From Salinirubellus salinus (lineage in GTDB: Archaea; Halobacteriota; Halobacteria; Halobacteriales; Haloarculaceae): DNA of 64,000 bases. The stretch covers positions 185,333 to 249,332 of the forward strand of contig NZ_CP104004.1 of NCBI RefSeq assembly GCF_025231485.1. The letters run 5' to 3'. Shown piece after piece: positions 44,187 through 56,822 of the stretch. Below the pieces are notes generated by a model. It saw only the letters and a list, made by a program, of their open reading frames with translations. It was not told the DNA's origin and made no database searches. Each line of letters begins with the position of its first letter. Positions within the stretch are counted from its first letter, which is position 1. The position numbers and the translations under genes are program-made.

Positions 44187-45215
44187 TCACTGCATCGGCG
44201 ACGCAGCAGCCGAATCCACGAGCGAGTATTCCCGGTCCCGACTCGTTCCCTCCGCCTTGAGGAGGTTGTACTGAGCCATCTTCGAGAGGTATGTCCGGAC
44301 TGTTCGTTTCGTCCGGGGGTCGTCGGCTTCCTCCGTGTAGCGATCGTGAATTTCGCTCGGCCCGAGTGGGCCGTGCTCGCGAACGATATCGTAGACGATC
44401 CACTGGTGCGGCGTGAGCGAGTCAAGGCTCTTCTGCTTAATCTGGGCACGGGCGTCCTCGGCGGCGTTCAGGAGGATATCGTCGGTGATGCGCTCGTGGT
44501 TCTCGCGATCCGCCTTTCCGGCCGCCGTTCGTAGGATGCCGATTGCGAGCCGGGCGTCGCCGGCGGCCGCATCGGCGATCCGGTAGAGCTGGTCGTCGGT
44601 GATGATGTCCTCTTCGAGACCCCATCTTGCGCGAGCACTCAGGATGTCATACAGTTGCTTGTCGTGGTACTTGTCCATCCGGACGTGTTCGCTGGAGCGC
44701 AGGCGACTCACGAGTCGCTCGTCGACTTGGCTGAACAGCTCTTCTTCCTTGTTTGCGATGCAGATGATGGCGAACTGCGGGAGGCTGTGGAGGTCGTAAA
44801 TAACGCTCGGATCTTCGAGTTGATCGACCTCGTCGAGGATAACGACGGTTCGAGGGCCGTCGTACTGCTGGAGGCGGTCGACGAGTTCGTCGTGCGGGGT
44901 CGACTGCCGGTGGATATCGATTGTCGCGCCAAGGTCGTCAAGAATCTGGTAGAGGGTGCGGAATCGGGTGTAGTTGCGCCAGCAGTTGACATAGGTCGCC
45001 TCGACGTCGAGGACCTCTTCTCGGAGACGTTCAGTGACAAACTGCGCGATGCAGGTCTTGCCAGCCCCGCTGGGACCGGTGACGATGGCGGTGTCGGCGG
45101 GTTCACCGTTCGTAATTGGTTCGAGAACGCTGGAGAGGTGATTGACTTCGGCGTCGCGATGCTCGACTTCCCGAGGGACGAACCCGGCGCGGAGCACGCG
45201 AGCATCACGAATCAT
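44187..45215 (-). CDS. Second Orc1/Cdc6-family protein
   Basis: 342 residues from the ATG at 45215. AAA+ motifs: VPREVEHRDAEVNHLSSVL, Walker A IVTGPSGAGKTCIAQFV, Walker B TVVILDEVDQLEDP, sensor-like FAIICIANKEEELFSQVDERLVSRL, and AAAGDARLAIGILRTAAGKA as lid. The C-terminal winged helix is seen as LTPHQWIVYDIVREHGPLGPSEIHDRYTEE. It is shorter than the Orc1 at 37311 and no ORB-like repeat of that type lies next to it, so it may act at another origin or as a regulator. A TATA-like stretch is visible on the minus strand near 45243-45255, with CTTTCCGG boxes further upstream. Confidence 0.85.
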   Translation of the reverse strand: MIRDARVLRAGFVPREVEHRDAEVNHLSSVLEPITNGEPADTAIVTGPSGAGKTCIAQFVTERLREEVLDVEATYVNCWRNYTRFRTLYQILDDLGATIDIHRQSTPHDELVDRLQQYDGPRTVVILDEVDQLEDPSVIYDLHSLPQFAIICIANKEEELFSQVDERLVSRLRSSEHVRMDKYHDKQLYDILSARARWGLEEDIITDDQLYRIADAAAGDARLAIGILRTAAGKADRENHERITDDILLNAAEDARAQIKQKSLDSLTPHQWIVYDIVREHGPLGPSEIHDRYTEEADDPRTKRTVRTYLSKMAQYNLLKAEGTSRDREYSLVDSAAASPMQ

Positions 45216-45266
45216 CTTGATCTGTTAGACTGGTTTTCCGGCTAATACTAAAAACGTGATAGGGGT

Positions 45267-45371
45267 CTTTCCGGTAACAACCCGATTGATGGCTCCTTCG
45301 GCACCGAGATTACGGCGATGTCGCGTGGTTTTGTTTGTAGAAAATTCTCCTTTCCGGGAACTTCCGGAAAG
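45267..45371. promoter_or_regulatory. CTTTCCGG boxes upstream of the second Orc1/Cdc6 gene
   Basis: CTTTCCGG at 45267-45274 and a perfect inverted pair CTTTCCGG (45350-45357) and CCGGAAAG (45364-45371) with a 6-base spacer. They lie 50-155 bases ahead of the start at 45215, in a 440-base gap that otherwise holds no gene. They may be operator or initiator-binding sites. Confidence 0.45.
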
Positions 45372-45654
45372 CACCCTTCGTTGTGATTATCGAATGACCT
45401 GTTGTTGATGGCTAAGATTGTCGATCTTCGCCGAGATGGTCAAACTTACTGGTTCCTAGTAGTAGATTCGCCATTCTGAGGGAGTTCCACACCATCTCTC
45501 AAATTTTGATATTCGGCACATGGCACTTGTTCTTCGGTAGGTGGGTGTGATTAGTTCTGATGACAGCTTGTTCGCTCTCTCCTCGTACTATACAGACAAA
45601 CTCCTGAGTTTCAGGTAGCATTATGTGGTTTAGTCGACACACTACTTAGAAGAA

Positions 45655-48600
45655 ATGTCTCGGCTTCTCTGTGGCCCAGATGCTGTTACAGTTGATCGGA
45701 CAGCGCTCAACTGGGCCGCGAACCACTCGGACGGAAATCCTGAAAGCGTCCTCTACATCGCGAATCAACCTCATCGTCTCCGAGAAATCGAAGCGCAGTG
45801 GGAAGGCGTCGGCCGGCCGCTGGAACTCACTCCGCTCACCCTCGACGAATTCGTCGACCGGTGTTACGATAGGGAAGAGATCGGCGGTGCTGCCTCACGG
45901 ATGGACCAGCCAACCCGTCTCCGGCTCGTCGAACAGGCTCTCTTGGACTTACCTTCCAAGTGGTCGCTTATGGAAGGGGACGGACTGCCTCCGACTGGTC
46001 TCATCGAGCAGATTGAGGACCTCCTGAGTCTCGTCGAATTCGCCGGGCTGCTCTCACCTGAAGCTGTCCGCAACCGCCTAATTGAAGAAGGGCTAATCAA
46101 TCTGAGTTCCGAACTTGAGGCCATCACCGAGCGGTTCTACGATGGACGAGAACGGCTCCCCGACGGTTCATCTATGACCCTTTGGGCAGAGCGGTACCGA
46201 CGGGTAGCCAACTCCAATCCTGCTCAGTGCTTTCCACACACAGACGCGGTCATCATCGGAGGTTTCGACACGTTTTCCGTTCTCGCATCGCGCGTCGTCG
46301 AAACGATCACCGAAACCTGGCCAACGGCGGCGACCTTCCCCCGATTGACCGGAACAGCCGCTCCGAACGGCGTCGACGTCGCAACGGCCCCCGCATGGGA
46401 GTTCTTCGTCGACGACCTCGGATTCGAACCGGATACGGTCGCGGCCCGTGAGTCTCGCCCACCGGCGAACCGACGGTTAGCGTGCGCACCGTTCCGTCCT
46501 GATGCCGACACACTCTCCCTGGATGAGACGACTGCCGAAACCGTCGTCCTGTCCTCACTTCCGGGTGAAGTCCGGTATACCGGTCGGCAGGTACAGGAAC
46601 TCCTGAGTGACGGTGTCAACCCAAACGACATCGGCGTGGTCGTGACTGCGCCGTCAGCGTATGCCCACTGTCTCGCCGGTGAGTTCTCTTCGCGATCCGT
46701 TCCATACGCTGTCGCTCGGGACTACGATCTGGATGGAACGTCGGTTGGTGCTGCTCTCTTGACCGCGCTGGAGCTGCTCGATGACACCGAGACGGGAATC
46801 ACTGATGACCTTCGCAGTCTCTCGATAATCCGCTCGTAGAGCCGGTGCTGCCGAGTTGGGAGACCATCGATAGCGAACAGGCATACGACGCGATTGCGGA
46901 CGTGGAAGAACTCAGTGACGTCGAGGAGCCGTACCGAGCGGCCATCGACGAACTTCTCGCCAAAGCAGAAACCGTCGAAGATGACGGAGGCGTCGAAGCC
47001 TACCGCCACTTCGTTGCGTGTCTCGGAATCAAGGACACCGTGGAAGATCGAACGACGACCGGGTCACAACGGGTCGTCTATCGCAGTGCTGAGCGAGTCC
47101 TCAACGCCGTCGAACGGACAGGAGACGGGGACGACCTCGAACGCGCCCGACACGCACTCGGTGCCGTCTCCGTCACCGATGATTCGACAATTCGCGATGG
47201 GCGAGTCGAAGTGCTCGGCGCGGCGGAACTCGGGATGCGGACGTTCGACCACGTGTTCGTCCTCGGGCTGACTGCGTCACACTTCCCAGGGTCTGCGAAC
47301 CGACTCGCACTCGTGAACGCCGTCACCGACGCACACCCAGACTTTGCCGAAGCCGACCAAGCTCGGCGCGCTGAGTACCGTATCGCAAGCCTCGTCGCTG
47401 CCGCAGAGTCAGTCACGCTCTCGCGGCCGAAACAACAACTGGACGGGACAGAGTATATCGATGCCGGCATCCTTGCGGAATTCCGTCGAATCACCGACAC
47501 TGAACCACAGCGACGAGACGAGTTCGGTCACCTCGTTGGACAGGCCCCGACCGGTCGCCGAGACAAAATTGGGGCGCGAGAAGACGCACAGCGAGCGCTC
47601 GCGACCGCCGGCGCTCGTGCTGGCCCCGAAACACTCGGCGAGTATGCGACTGCCGCGTCGTCGACCGAACTGTTCGCGGAGGCGGCCGGAAGCAGTGACT
47701 GGCTCAGTACGGAGGCAGCACCGGGGGAGGGAGTAATCGACGGGATCCAGACAGCGTCTGATCGCGGGCTTGCGCGGCCGTCAGAGCACACGGGCTGGCT
47801 CACTCCCGAGACAGCGCAGAGCCTTTCGTTCCAGCTCGACCGACTCTCGCCGACGCAGGTAGAACGATACGCCAGTTGCCCGTTCCGTTTCTACGCGAAG
47901 GAAGTCCTCGGGCTGGAGGAAGAAGACCGCGACGAGGGGCCGATCAACCGCGGACACTACGTTCACGATGTTCTGGAACGGTTCTACACGGAGCTCCGGG
48001 ACGAGGTCGGGTCTCCAGTTTCGCTCACCGGGTTCGACCAAGAAGATCTGGAGACGCGACTCCTCCGCGTCGCGGTTGATGAACTACAAGCGGTCGACGA
48101 CGAGTTCGACGACCGCTGGCTGTTCGAACTACTGGCTGGCCTTGGTGATGCCGACCAAAACGAGTACTACAATCGGACCGCCGTCGACGGCCGCCCCGCT
48201 GGTATCCTCGTCCGATTCATCGAAGAAGAGCTCGCGCTGTACGTCGATCCGGATGGCCGACTTCAAAACGGCCCTCTCACGGCAGCACCGGTCTGGTTCG
48301 AAACCAAACTCTCGTTCGACGTCGACGGGACTACGATTCGCGGGGTCCTCGACCGCGGCGAAACGACATCCGACGGCAGGACCATCGTCCGTGACTACAA
48401 AACGGGGTTCACCTCCTCCGAACGCGACACATTGGACGGACTCAGCTTCCAACTCCCCATCTACGCGAAGATGCTGGAGGAGAACATCGACGAGGTTACC
48501 GAGGCGGTCGGGGGCGGGTACTACCGACTCAAGGAACCCGGAACGGTGAGCAGCACCGCTGGTCAAATTGGATTTGTCGGTGATGACCCGAAGAACGCGT

Positions 48601-48956
48601 CTTGGCGCGGGAACTCCTACCGTGACGGATATGGTGGGACACCGATGGTCTACCAGAGTTCGGACAAGCCCAGTATCGAAACCCGGGCAGGCTTCCGCGA
48701 GTTCCTCGACGATGTCGTTCCGCAACGGCTCAGCAATATTGTCTCCGGCATCGAAGCCGGAACGTTCCACCCGACGATCAACGACCCCGACGACGCCGGA
48801 TGTTCGAACTGTCCCTTCCGCGATGCCTGCGACGTCCGGTCCTATCGACGCCAACTGTTCATGGAAAATATGGAATCCGAGGGACGGGGTGCGTACGTCC
48901 CACCGATAGCTCTCGGCGTAGAATGGGCTCCTGCGGTTGAGGAGGGAGAGAACTGA
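45655..48956 (+). pseudogene. AddB-like PD-(D/E)XK nuclease with Fe-S cysteines, split by one lost C
   Basis: The first frame (45655-46839) ends after TDDLRSL; restoring one C near 46820-46822 continues LDNPLVEPVLPSWETIDSEQ to 48956, about 1100 residues. The N-terminal half is a degenerate helicase-like fold without a Walker A. VERYASCPFRFYAKEVLGLEEE begins the nuclease domain, with IRGVLDRGE and IVRDYKTGFTS giving the D and E/D-x-K residues. GCSNCPFRDACDV adds three Cys that, with the Cys of the YASCPF segment, fit the 4Fe-4S cluster of AddB-type nucleases. It overlaps the AddA-like start (TGATG). The pair probably processes double-strand ends and degrades foreign DNA. Confidence 0.8.
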
Positions 48957-51900
48957 TGCGGCGAGACGACCTCACCAATCAGCAGGACGACGCCGTCACG
49001 GCGCTCTCACAGAACTATCCACTCACGGCCGGTGCTGGGACCGGGAAGACAACGACACTCTCATTCCGATATCTTGCGCTTCTGGAGGACCATCCTGACG
49101 CCCTCCCCGAGAACATCCTCGTGACGACGTTCACGCGAAGGGCCGCACGCGACCTCACGGAGACCGTCCGCGAACGCGTCTTGGACCGACTCGCCACCGC
49201 AGACGCGGACCACGAACGCTGGCGCAACGTTCTGAACGGGCTGGACGACGCGTACATCCACACGCTGCACGCATTCTGTCAGCGCATCCTCTCCGAACAC
49301 TCAACCGCAGTCGCCGGACTTGACCCCGGATTCGACACCCTCGACGACGTCGAAGCGAGCAGACTCCAGCGGGATATCGTAGACGAACTCATCGAAGAAG
49401 AACCACGAGAGGTCGAGCTCCTGCTTGACGCGTTCTCTGAGTACTCTCTCCGCGAGGTTCTCGAGGATCTGATCGGTGAGCGGCCTGACAGCGAAGTCTG
49501 GGCGGACGTCTGGAGCGCACCCGCTCGTACCGTCGATGACTACGTCACCTACGTCGAAGAGGAACTCCATCCGTTCCCGGCCGACGAGGTGGATGCACTC
49601 TGTGCCGACGAGGAACTCCGGGCGCGCGTAGAGGAACTCAAAGGCCTCGTTGTCGATCTCGACGAAACCGACCCCGGCGGCCGAACCGAGCGCGTCTGGA
49701 CCGCCGTCAGACTCTTCGATGAGCCTGGCGGGCTGGATACCTTGGACTCCGTTCGTGACCGCCGAACCCGGATCTACGACATCTGTGACGAACTCACCAA
49801 ATCCGGGCACGACGAGTACGCGAACTACTCGCCGGTGAAAGGAGATTGGAGCGGTACCGACGAAGACGCCGACCGCATCGGCGAACTCATCGCCGAGATC
49901 GTCGACCGACTGGATGCGACACATCGGTCTGCGGAGGGTGACGGTCTCGACATCACCGTCGACCGCGAGAGCGCCCCGTACTACTTCGCGTTAGCTCGTC
50001 TGTTCGACGAGGCCGCCCGCAGGTACGCCGAGCGAAAACACGAGCGGAACGTACTGGACTACACCGATCTGGTTCAGCAGACTCGCAATCTCCTACATCC
50101 GGAGCGCGGGAATGACGCCGTTCGTGAGTCACTCGCCGACCAGTTCAACTTCGTCATGATCGACGAGGTTCAGGACACCGACCCGAACCAGTGGGATATC
50201 GTTCAGTCACTCACCAGCCTCGCAAGCGACGATACTCCCTACAGCGCGCAGAACGTCTTCGCAGTCGGCGACGAGAAACAGTCGATCTATCGCTTCCGGA
50301 ATGCGGACGTCGCCGTCTTCCACGAAGCACGGAGCGCACTCGTCGGCGCAAACGGGAGCGAGAACACAGCAACGACAGGTCAAGGGGACGATGTTGTCGG
50401 GTACCAGCTTCAGGACAATTTCCGAACGCTCCCACCACTACTCCGCTTCCTGAACAGTATCTTCGAGGACGTCTTTGATGACGAGGCGGACGACGCTTTC
50501 GAGGCAGCACCCCAACCCCTCCGTCCCCGACGAGACAACCCTCATGACGTAACGCCGACTGTGGAGTACCTGTTCGTCCCGGACGACGACCTCCGACCGA
50601 ACGTCCTCGCTCCTGATCACCCGCTAAACGATGCACCCCCCTCGGCACGACGGTGGACGGAAGCGCAGTCCGTCGCAGCGCGTGCTACGCGCCTCGTCGA
50701 CGACGAGACACAGGTCTACGAACCTGATCCGGACGACCGCTCGGAGAGTCGGCCGGTGACGTACGACGACATCGCGGTCATCATCCGGAAACGAACCCAC
50801 CTCGACGAGTTCAAGCGCGCGTTCGACGACCACGAAGTTCCCTACACCGTCGTCCAGGGAGAGGGCTACTTCGACACGCCGGAAGTGCGGACGCTCACGA
50901 ACCTGTTCCGCGTTCTCGCCGACCCGACAGACGACATTCACCTGTTCGGACTGCTTCGCTCTCCGATGTTCGGCTTCACCGATGACGAGCTCGCGCCGGT
51001 CGTGGAAGGAGGCGACGTCTGGGAAACGGTCGGTGAGACGGACGACCCGGAACTCGCACGCAGTCATTCCCTGCTTGCCGAGTTGCGAGCGCTCGCTGGT
51101 GCCACTGAGGACACCGCCGGTCCACAGGTCGACTCGTGGGGCGAGATTCTCGATATTGCGCTTGATGCAACTGGCTACCTTGTGAGTCTCAGTGCTGACG
51201 AACGACCGCGACAGGCACTCGCTAACGTCGAACAGTTCGAAGAGTACCTGCGTGAAGCCGTCAGCGACGCCGGCAGTCTCCGTTCACTCGTCACACGCCT
51301 CGACGAACGTCAGGAGTTCACCAACTACGACCCGGAGGCCGCGATTCCCGACGGCGAAACCGGGGTCCAGATACTCACTGTCCACGCCGCGAAAGGCGAA
51401 GAGTTCCCCGTCGTCATGGTACCTGGCCTCGGTGACAAATTCAACACTGACCCACCACTCGCCGGTGGTACCGAGTTCGAAGACGTGAACGACCGGCCAG
51501 CACTCGGTCTCTCTGTTCCCGACAGTGACGATCCCTTCGACTCCAACGACACTGTCGCGAAGAAGGGACTCCAAGCGCGTCGACTCGCCAAGCTACGTGC
51601 AGAAGAGAAGCGCACGCTGTACGTCGCCTGTACGCGCGCCCGGGACCACCTGATTCTGGCCGGCACGCACGGGACCGAAGACGACGAATCACTCACCACC
51701 CTGGAAGAACCGGATAGCGACGAACCAACCCGATGGAGCGACTTCGTGCAAGAGTCACTGCTCGGTGACGAGGAGTTACTCGCCACTCTTGAGGCTAACG
51801 GGAAGGTGACTGATCAGCTGCACGTCGACTCGCTCACCCGGAGCGAGGACCCCGACCGGGACGGGCCCACCTACTCGGTTCAGCTCCCGCAGCCAGGAGT

Positions 51901-52722
51901 GCCTCAGACACAGGATGTCGACGTCGAGGCGCCACCAACCTCTGTCGAGATACCGGAGCGACAGCCCGGCCCCATCCAATACCGCCTCTCGCCCTTCCAA
52001 GTCGCGGACGTTCTGGGAGAGGACCAAGACGGCGAACTGGTGTTCGACGAAGCGAACCGTATCGTCCACTACCGACGAGGAACTGACGACGACACCGAGT
52101 GGGACGAAGACGACGATACGCACGCAGAAGAGGGAGATGGGCCGACCGAACTGTCCGGCCGCTTCTTCGGCGAAGCGGTCCACCGAATCTGTGAACTCCA
52201 GCATCCGCCCGAGCGCTGGGACGACATCATCGACGACGCTCTCCGGTCGATGGACTACGAGGAGCCGTCACCGAGGACGACCGCGATCGCGTGGCTGAAC
52301 ACGCCCAGCGAGCGAACGGATACGTCCGTCACGTGGTCGACAGCGACGACGCCGTCTATCGCGAACTCAAGGCAAGCGTGGAACTGGCCCACGGCTCCAT
52401 CTCCGGAATCGTCGACTGCCTCGTCCTCGGTGACGAGACAGCCACTGTGGTCGACTACAAGACCGGTCGCGTCGACGAATCGAAGCTGGAGCAGAAGACC
52501 GAGTACTACCAGCCACAACTCGAGGCGTACGCTCTGATGGTCGCGGCGTTCGACGACCGTCCGGTTACGACGAGCCTCTACTTCACCGAAATCGAAGCTG
52601 ACACCGGCGTCGAATTCAGCGCCGGGAGTGGCGACGGGTCGCTCGGAGAGCTCAAATCCAGCCTGGACAGGCGGCTTCGTGAGGAAATCGAAGCGCAGAT
52701 AAAAGCTGAGTTCGACATGTAA
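48956..52722 (+). CDS. AddA/RecB-like UvrD helicase-nuclease (one lost base near the end)
   Basis: One frame spans 48956-52537. Its nuclease tail continues in the next frame to 52722 if one G is restored near 52266, giving about 1255 residues; since one frame covers 95 percent it is typed CDS. Superfamily 1 motifs are complete: TAGAGTGKTTTLSFRYL (I), ILVTTFTRRAARDL (Ia), FVMIDEVQDTDPNQW (II), VGDEKQSIYRFRNADV (III), ILTVHAAKGEEFPVVMV (V) and LYVACTRARDHLIL (VI). The C-terminal RecB-type nuclease shows HGSISGIVDCLV and ATVVDYKTGRVDE, then YYQPQLEAYAL. It forms a pair with the AddB-like product. Archaeal AddAB-like pairs are uncommon compared with HerA-NurA. It converges on the Hma-like operon 70 bases away. 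Confidence 0.85.
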
Positions 52723-52791
52723 TCTAGAACGCCAGAGTTGGGGCCAATGACCCGGAGAGTCGTCTCGAACAGCTCTTCGCTCACTTCTCTC

Positions 52792-55700
52792 TCAATCGGC
52801 GCTATACTGTTCCCGATTCGCGACGAAATCGTCGTACCAATTGGACAGTTCGGTCACAGTGGTTGCTTCTGCGACAGTGCCGTCGTCTCCAACCACGCTG
52901 ATAGTGCCGTCTCTACCCCAGCCGCAGACAACCGGGCGGGACGACTGTCCTTTAGACTCGGTGAATTTCACCAGTCGCTCAGTCCCATCCGAGGTCGTCC
53001 TCCAAGTCTCGACAAGATGCCGCAATAACGGGTTTCCGGGCGCGAGATAGTGAAGCGATGGGAACTCATCCGCACATTCGTCCGAGAACGTCACTGCAAC
53101 CTCCTCATCGTCCGGAGCAATCACGGAAGCCAGAGTCCCCTCTGTGTCCAACTCTGGAATAGACTCTATGTCGCTGACTTCCAGTCGGTACGTACACTCT
53201 CCGAACTCGAAGCCGTCCCCGTATTCGGTGTCAGTCACATCTATCCCGAGCTCGTCGACGCTCGTGAATCGGATTCCAGCATCGACGAGAGCTTCGCTGC
53301 TGGTCAAGACCGACTCAAGGGATTGCACAGTGAACGGCGTATCTGCGTCGTAGTCGTCAGCACCGACATCGAGGATATCTGGATGGTTGAACGATTCCCA
53401 GGCATCGAGCTTCGCCTCGTCAATTACGTCTTGGGCGAGGGGTTCATCGATGTCGTCCAGCGATTCACCGACATCAACCCTGTCGCTCTCTTCCTGCTTC
53501 TCGATCCGGTCAGAGAACTCCTTATCAGCTCGCTCAACCGCATCTCGGCTTTCATCCCGCTCCGTCTCTAGCGTCGCGGAACGAATCTGGCTGCTGACTC
53601 CAGAGAGGATCGGCTGCATATCGCCAACAACGTTTTCGAAGAGACCAATCCGTGCGTCCAGTCGCTCGTAGATGTCCGTCTCGACCGTGTCCTCGTAGCT
53701 GTAATTGAGAATCGTCACCTCGTCGTACCGCTGTCCGATACGGTCGATTCGCCCGATACGCTGTTCGACACGCATCGGATTCCACGGGAGATCGTAGTTG
53801 ATGAGAGCGCCACACTCCTGAAGGTTCAGCCCCTCACTGGCAGAGTCCGTACAGACGAGAATATCGACTTGCCCATCGTCCGCTGCGAACTCGCGCTTCA
53901 CCCGCTCTTTGCCGACGTGAGTCCACGACCCCGAGTCGCCATCGTACATCTCGCCGCCGCGGCCAGAGTAGGTCGCGACAGTCTCACCGTGGATAGACAC
54001 GAGGCTCTGACGGATGAAGTCCATCGTGTCCGCATACTGCGTAAAGATGATCGCCCGGTTGTGCCCCTCGTGATCCAGTTCGTTGAGATCGTCGATGAGT
54101 TGGCCGATTTTGGGGTCCTGGTCTATCTCCGCCAGTTCGTCGACGAACGACTCCAGTTCCTCGATTTCCTGGTCTAAGAGATGGAGTCCCTCGTCAGTGA
54201 CGTTGGGGATGATCTCAGCGAGATCAGCATCTTCCAAGTCGCCCTCCAGTTCTTCCAGCGCCTCCACATCCTCAAGATCGTACTCGGAGAGCGTCTCCAT
54301 CACCACCTGACGAGAGCCGCCCGAATCCGCTTCCTGAGCACGCTGTTTCCCCCTAAGCACTGTCCGCTGTCCCCGGAGTTTCTTGAGGCGGTTCTGGAGA
54401 CTCTGCGAAATCGCATAGACGCTGCTGGTGAGACGTTGACGGTACGTCGTCATCACGAACCCAATCGCCCGGGATTCTGCCTCGTCAGACTGCTGGGCGA
54501 GCTTGTAGAACTTCCTCGTGTAATCGTCGATCCGGTCGTAAACGCGGCGCGTTTCGTCGGTCAGCTCAATCTTGTGCTGCTCTGGATTTCGGTCGGGGAC
54601 AGTCGCATCAAGGAGTCCCACACGCTCGTACTTGCGGAGAGTGTCACGGGTATTCCGATGGATGAGCGCATCGACAGGGGTCGACTCCCCGAGGACGTCC
54701 TGAACGACCTTCCAGCCTGATTCCGAGAGCTCGTCGAGCGCTGCAAGGCGTTCGTTCCGCGAGAACGTCAGCCACTCCTCATCCGCTTTCCACGCAGGGT
54801 ACAGGAGGTACTTCAGCTTCTCGTCCTCTTTGGCGTCGAATGGGTCGACATCGTGCTCGTCCATCGCGGATTCGAACACGTCGATGTACCCATCGTAGTG
54901 TTCGCCGTAGTCACTGGCGAGGTCACATGCCCGAAGCACGCGTTGTTTGGCGATAGACCGGGCCTGCTGGTCGTCACCCACGTCCAGTTCGGTGCCGACC
55001 GCGTCGAACACGAGGTCGGAGAGGCTCCGTTCACCAGGGAGCCGGTCTTGATACCGGCTTTCGGTGAGCGTCGCCTGTGCGGACCACGACTCGTCGTTGG
55101 AAGAGGTATCACTACCCACCTCCTTGTCCAGCGCTTTCGTGAGCGCACGGCGGGTTTCGAAGAACTCGACGAACTCGTCTTGATTGTCCCACTCCCCAGG
55201 GAGGTCGAGCAAGGACATCAGATCGTACAACTCGCCCGCATGCAACTGCATGGGTGTCGCGGTGAGGAGGTAGTACGCCTGCGTGTGGTCGCGGAGACGT
55301 TCCAGCATCGAGTAGAAGCTGCTCCCTTTGCGTCCGTTGTGGGCCTCGTCGACGATGACTGCGTCCCACACACCCTCTCGGTTCGACGTCTGCCGGCCGC
55401 GACAACTCGCAGGCACCTCGTCGCGTGTTCGCGTCTGGCCGCCATCCTTGGGGGCGACCTGATCCCATCGATCACGTAGTCTCGCAGTATGCCAGGACAT
55501 GATGACGATCGCGGGGCCGCTGTTCTCGTCGCCGTCCTGATGGTCGTGGAGGAACCGCCACATGGGGCTCTCCACCCAGGCCTGTTCTCGTTCTTGGCCC
55601 TGGAGGTCGAGTTCGGACGCTCCTGGCGGGGAGTGTTCGCGTCCGAACGCATCGATGAAGGCGTACTCGTAGTTGCTTCCTCGCTCGTAGCGGTAGGTGT

Positions 55701-56719
55701 TCAGATTGAACTTCTCCCACATCTCCTCCTGCCACTGAACAGTGAGGCTTGCCGGGACGAGCAACAGTCCAGTCTCAAGCTCGTCAGTCAACCCGAGGCG
55801 AGAGAGTGTGAGCCCGGCTTCGATGGTCTTCCCGAGACCGACCTCGTCACAGAGCAGGAAGCTGTTCGGATAGGTGTTGACCAGCGTATCGGATACGACG
55901 CGCTGGTGCGGCCACGGTGTAATCGTGCTGCCTTCCTCGGCAAGTGCGAGTCCGCCCGGAGAGAGGTGCCCATCGGAGATGATGTTCGCCTTGTCGCGTT
56001 CCGTCGGCGGTGCTTCACCACGGGCGATTTGAATCGCTTCCTCGAGTTTCGTCTGCGAGTCCGGATCCTTCCAGTCGATGAGTTCCTTCTCGATGGCTTC
56101 CGGGAGGTCGTACACCTCGACGTAGGGGTGTTCGTTCTCCCAGAGTCGGTCGAAGGTATCGATGTCGCCGTCGACGTACGTCGACTGCTGGTCGACCCAC
56201 GAACGGTGGACTTTGAACCGCTCGTAGTTGTTCTTCCACCCGCCGACGGTCTCGTTCACGCTCCCTTCGAACGAGAGCGCATTCCCATCATCGTCGTGAA
56301 AGATACCCATCTTCGGGTGGAAGATACGCCAAGAACCCTCGCGGGGAACGGCGACCTTGATGTGTAGACGACCTTCTCGGAGGAGTCGGGCGAGAAGTTG
56401 GAGCTGTGCGTCTAACTGCTCGTCCTCCAACTCTTCGAGCTCGTCGGTCAGTTCGTCGGTGAGTGCCTCGAAGATCGGGCGGTCGGTGGAGTAGAGTTCG
56501 GTACCGACGACGAGTCGCATCTCGCCGTCGTTCTCGAGGAGGGCGTCGATTCCTCGGGAGGCGACCGCGAGCGCGCTGCAGAAAGTACCCGGCGACGCGG
56601 TCGTAGCGAATGGATCGTTTGAGGGCAGGGACATAGAATTCATCGACTAGATACATCCCGTCGGCAGTGGGCTTGCTCTCGTAGATTGAAGACCAAGATC
56701 GATCCGGGAATGTCGACAT
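52792..56719 (-). CDS. PLD-SNF2 helicase of the Hma-like operon (one extra T near the start)
   Basis: Starts at the ATG at 56719 (MSTFPDRSWSSIYES). After DRVAGYF an extra base in the T/A run at 56582-56584 shifts the frame; it resumes as CSALAVASRGIDALLENDGE and runs to 52792, about 1308 residues. A PLD-like domain (residues about 20-160) has FHPKMGIFHDDDGNALSFEGS (HxK and GS-N). SNF2 motifs follow: LLCDEVGLGKTIEAGLTL (I), AVIVDEAHNGRKG (II), LLTATPMQLHAGEL (III), GHNRAIIFTQYADTMDF (IV), LVCTDSASEGLNLQ (V), MRVEQRIGRIDRIGQ (VI). Helicase with PLD is the helicase of Hma or DISARM-like systems. The gene is last in an operon with DUF499 and DUF1156 genes. Confidence 0.85.
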
Positions 56720-56822
56720 TATGAGGACGTGACTCTGAGTTCACAGCATTCCCACTTATATTGTGTGACGGGATACTGGATATCCGAGTCAGGGTAAAGA
56801 AGGGAGTCAGGGAACTGCTGAC

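Noticed and set aside
47870..48890. Cas4 for the nuclease domain with Fe-S cysteines
   Set aside because: It is the C-terminal part of an about 1100-residue AddB-like protein coupled to an AddA-like helicase, and no other cas gene is present.
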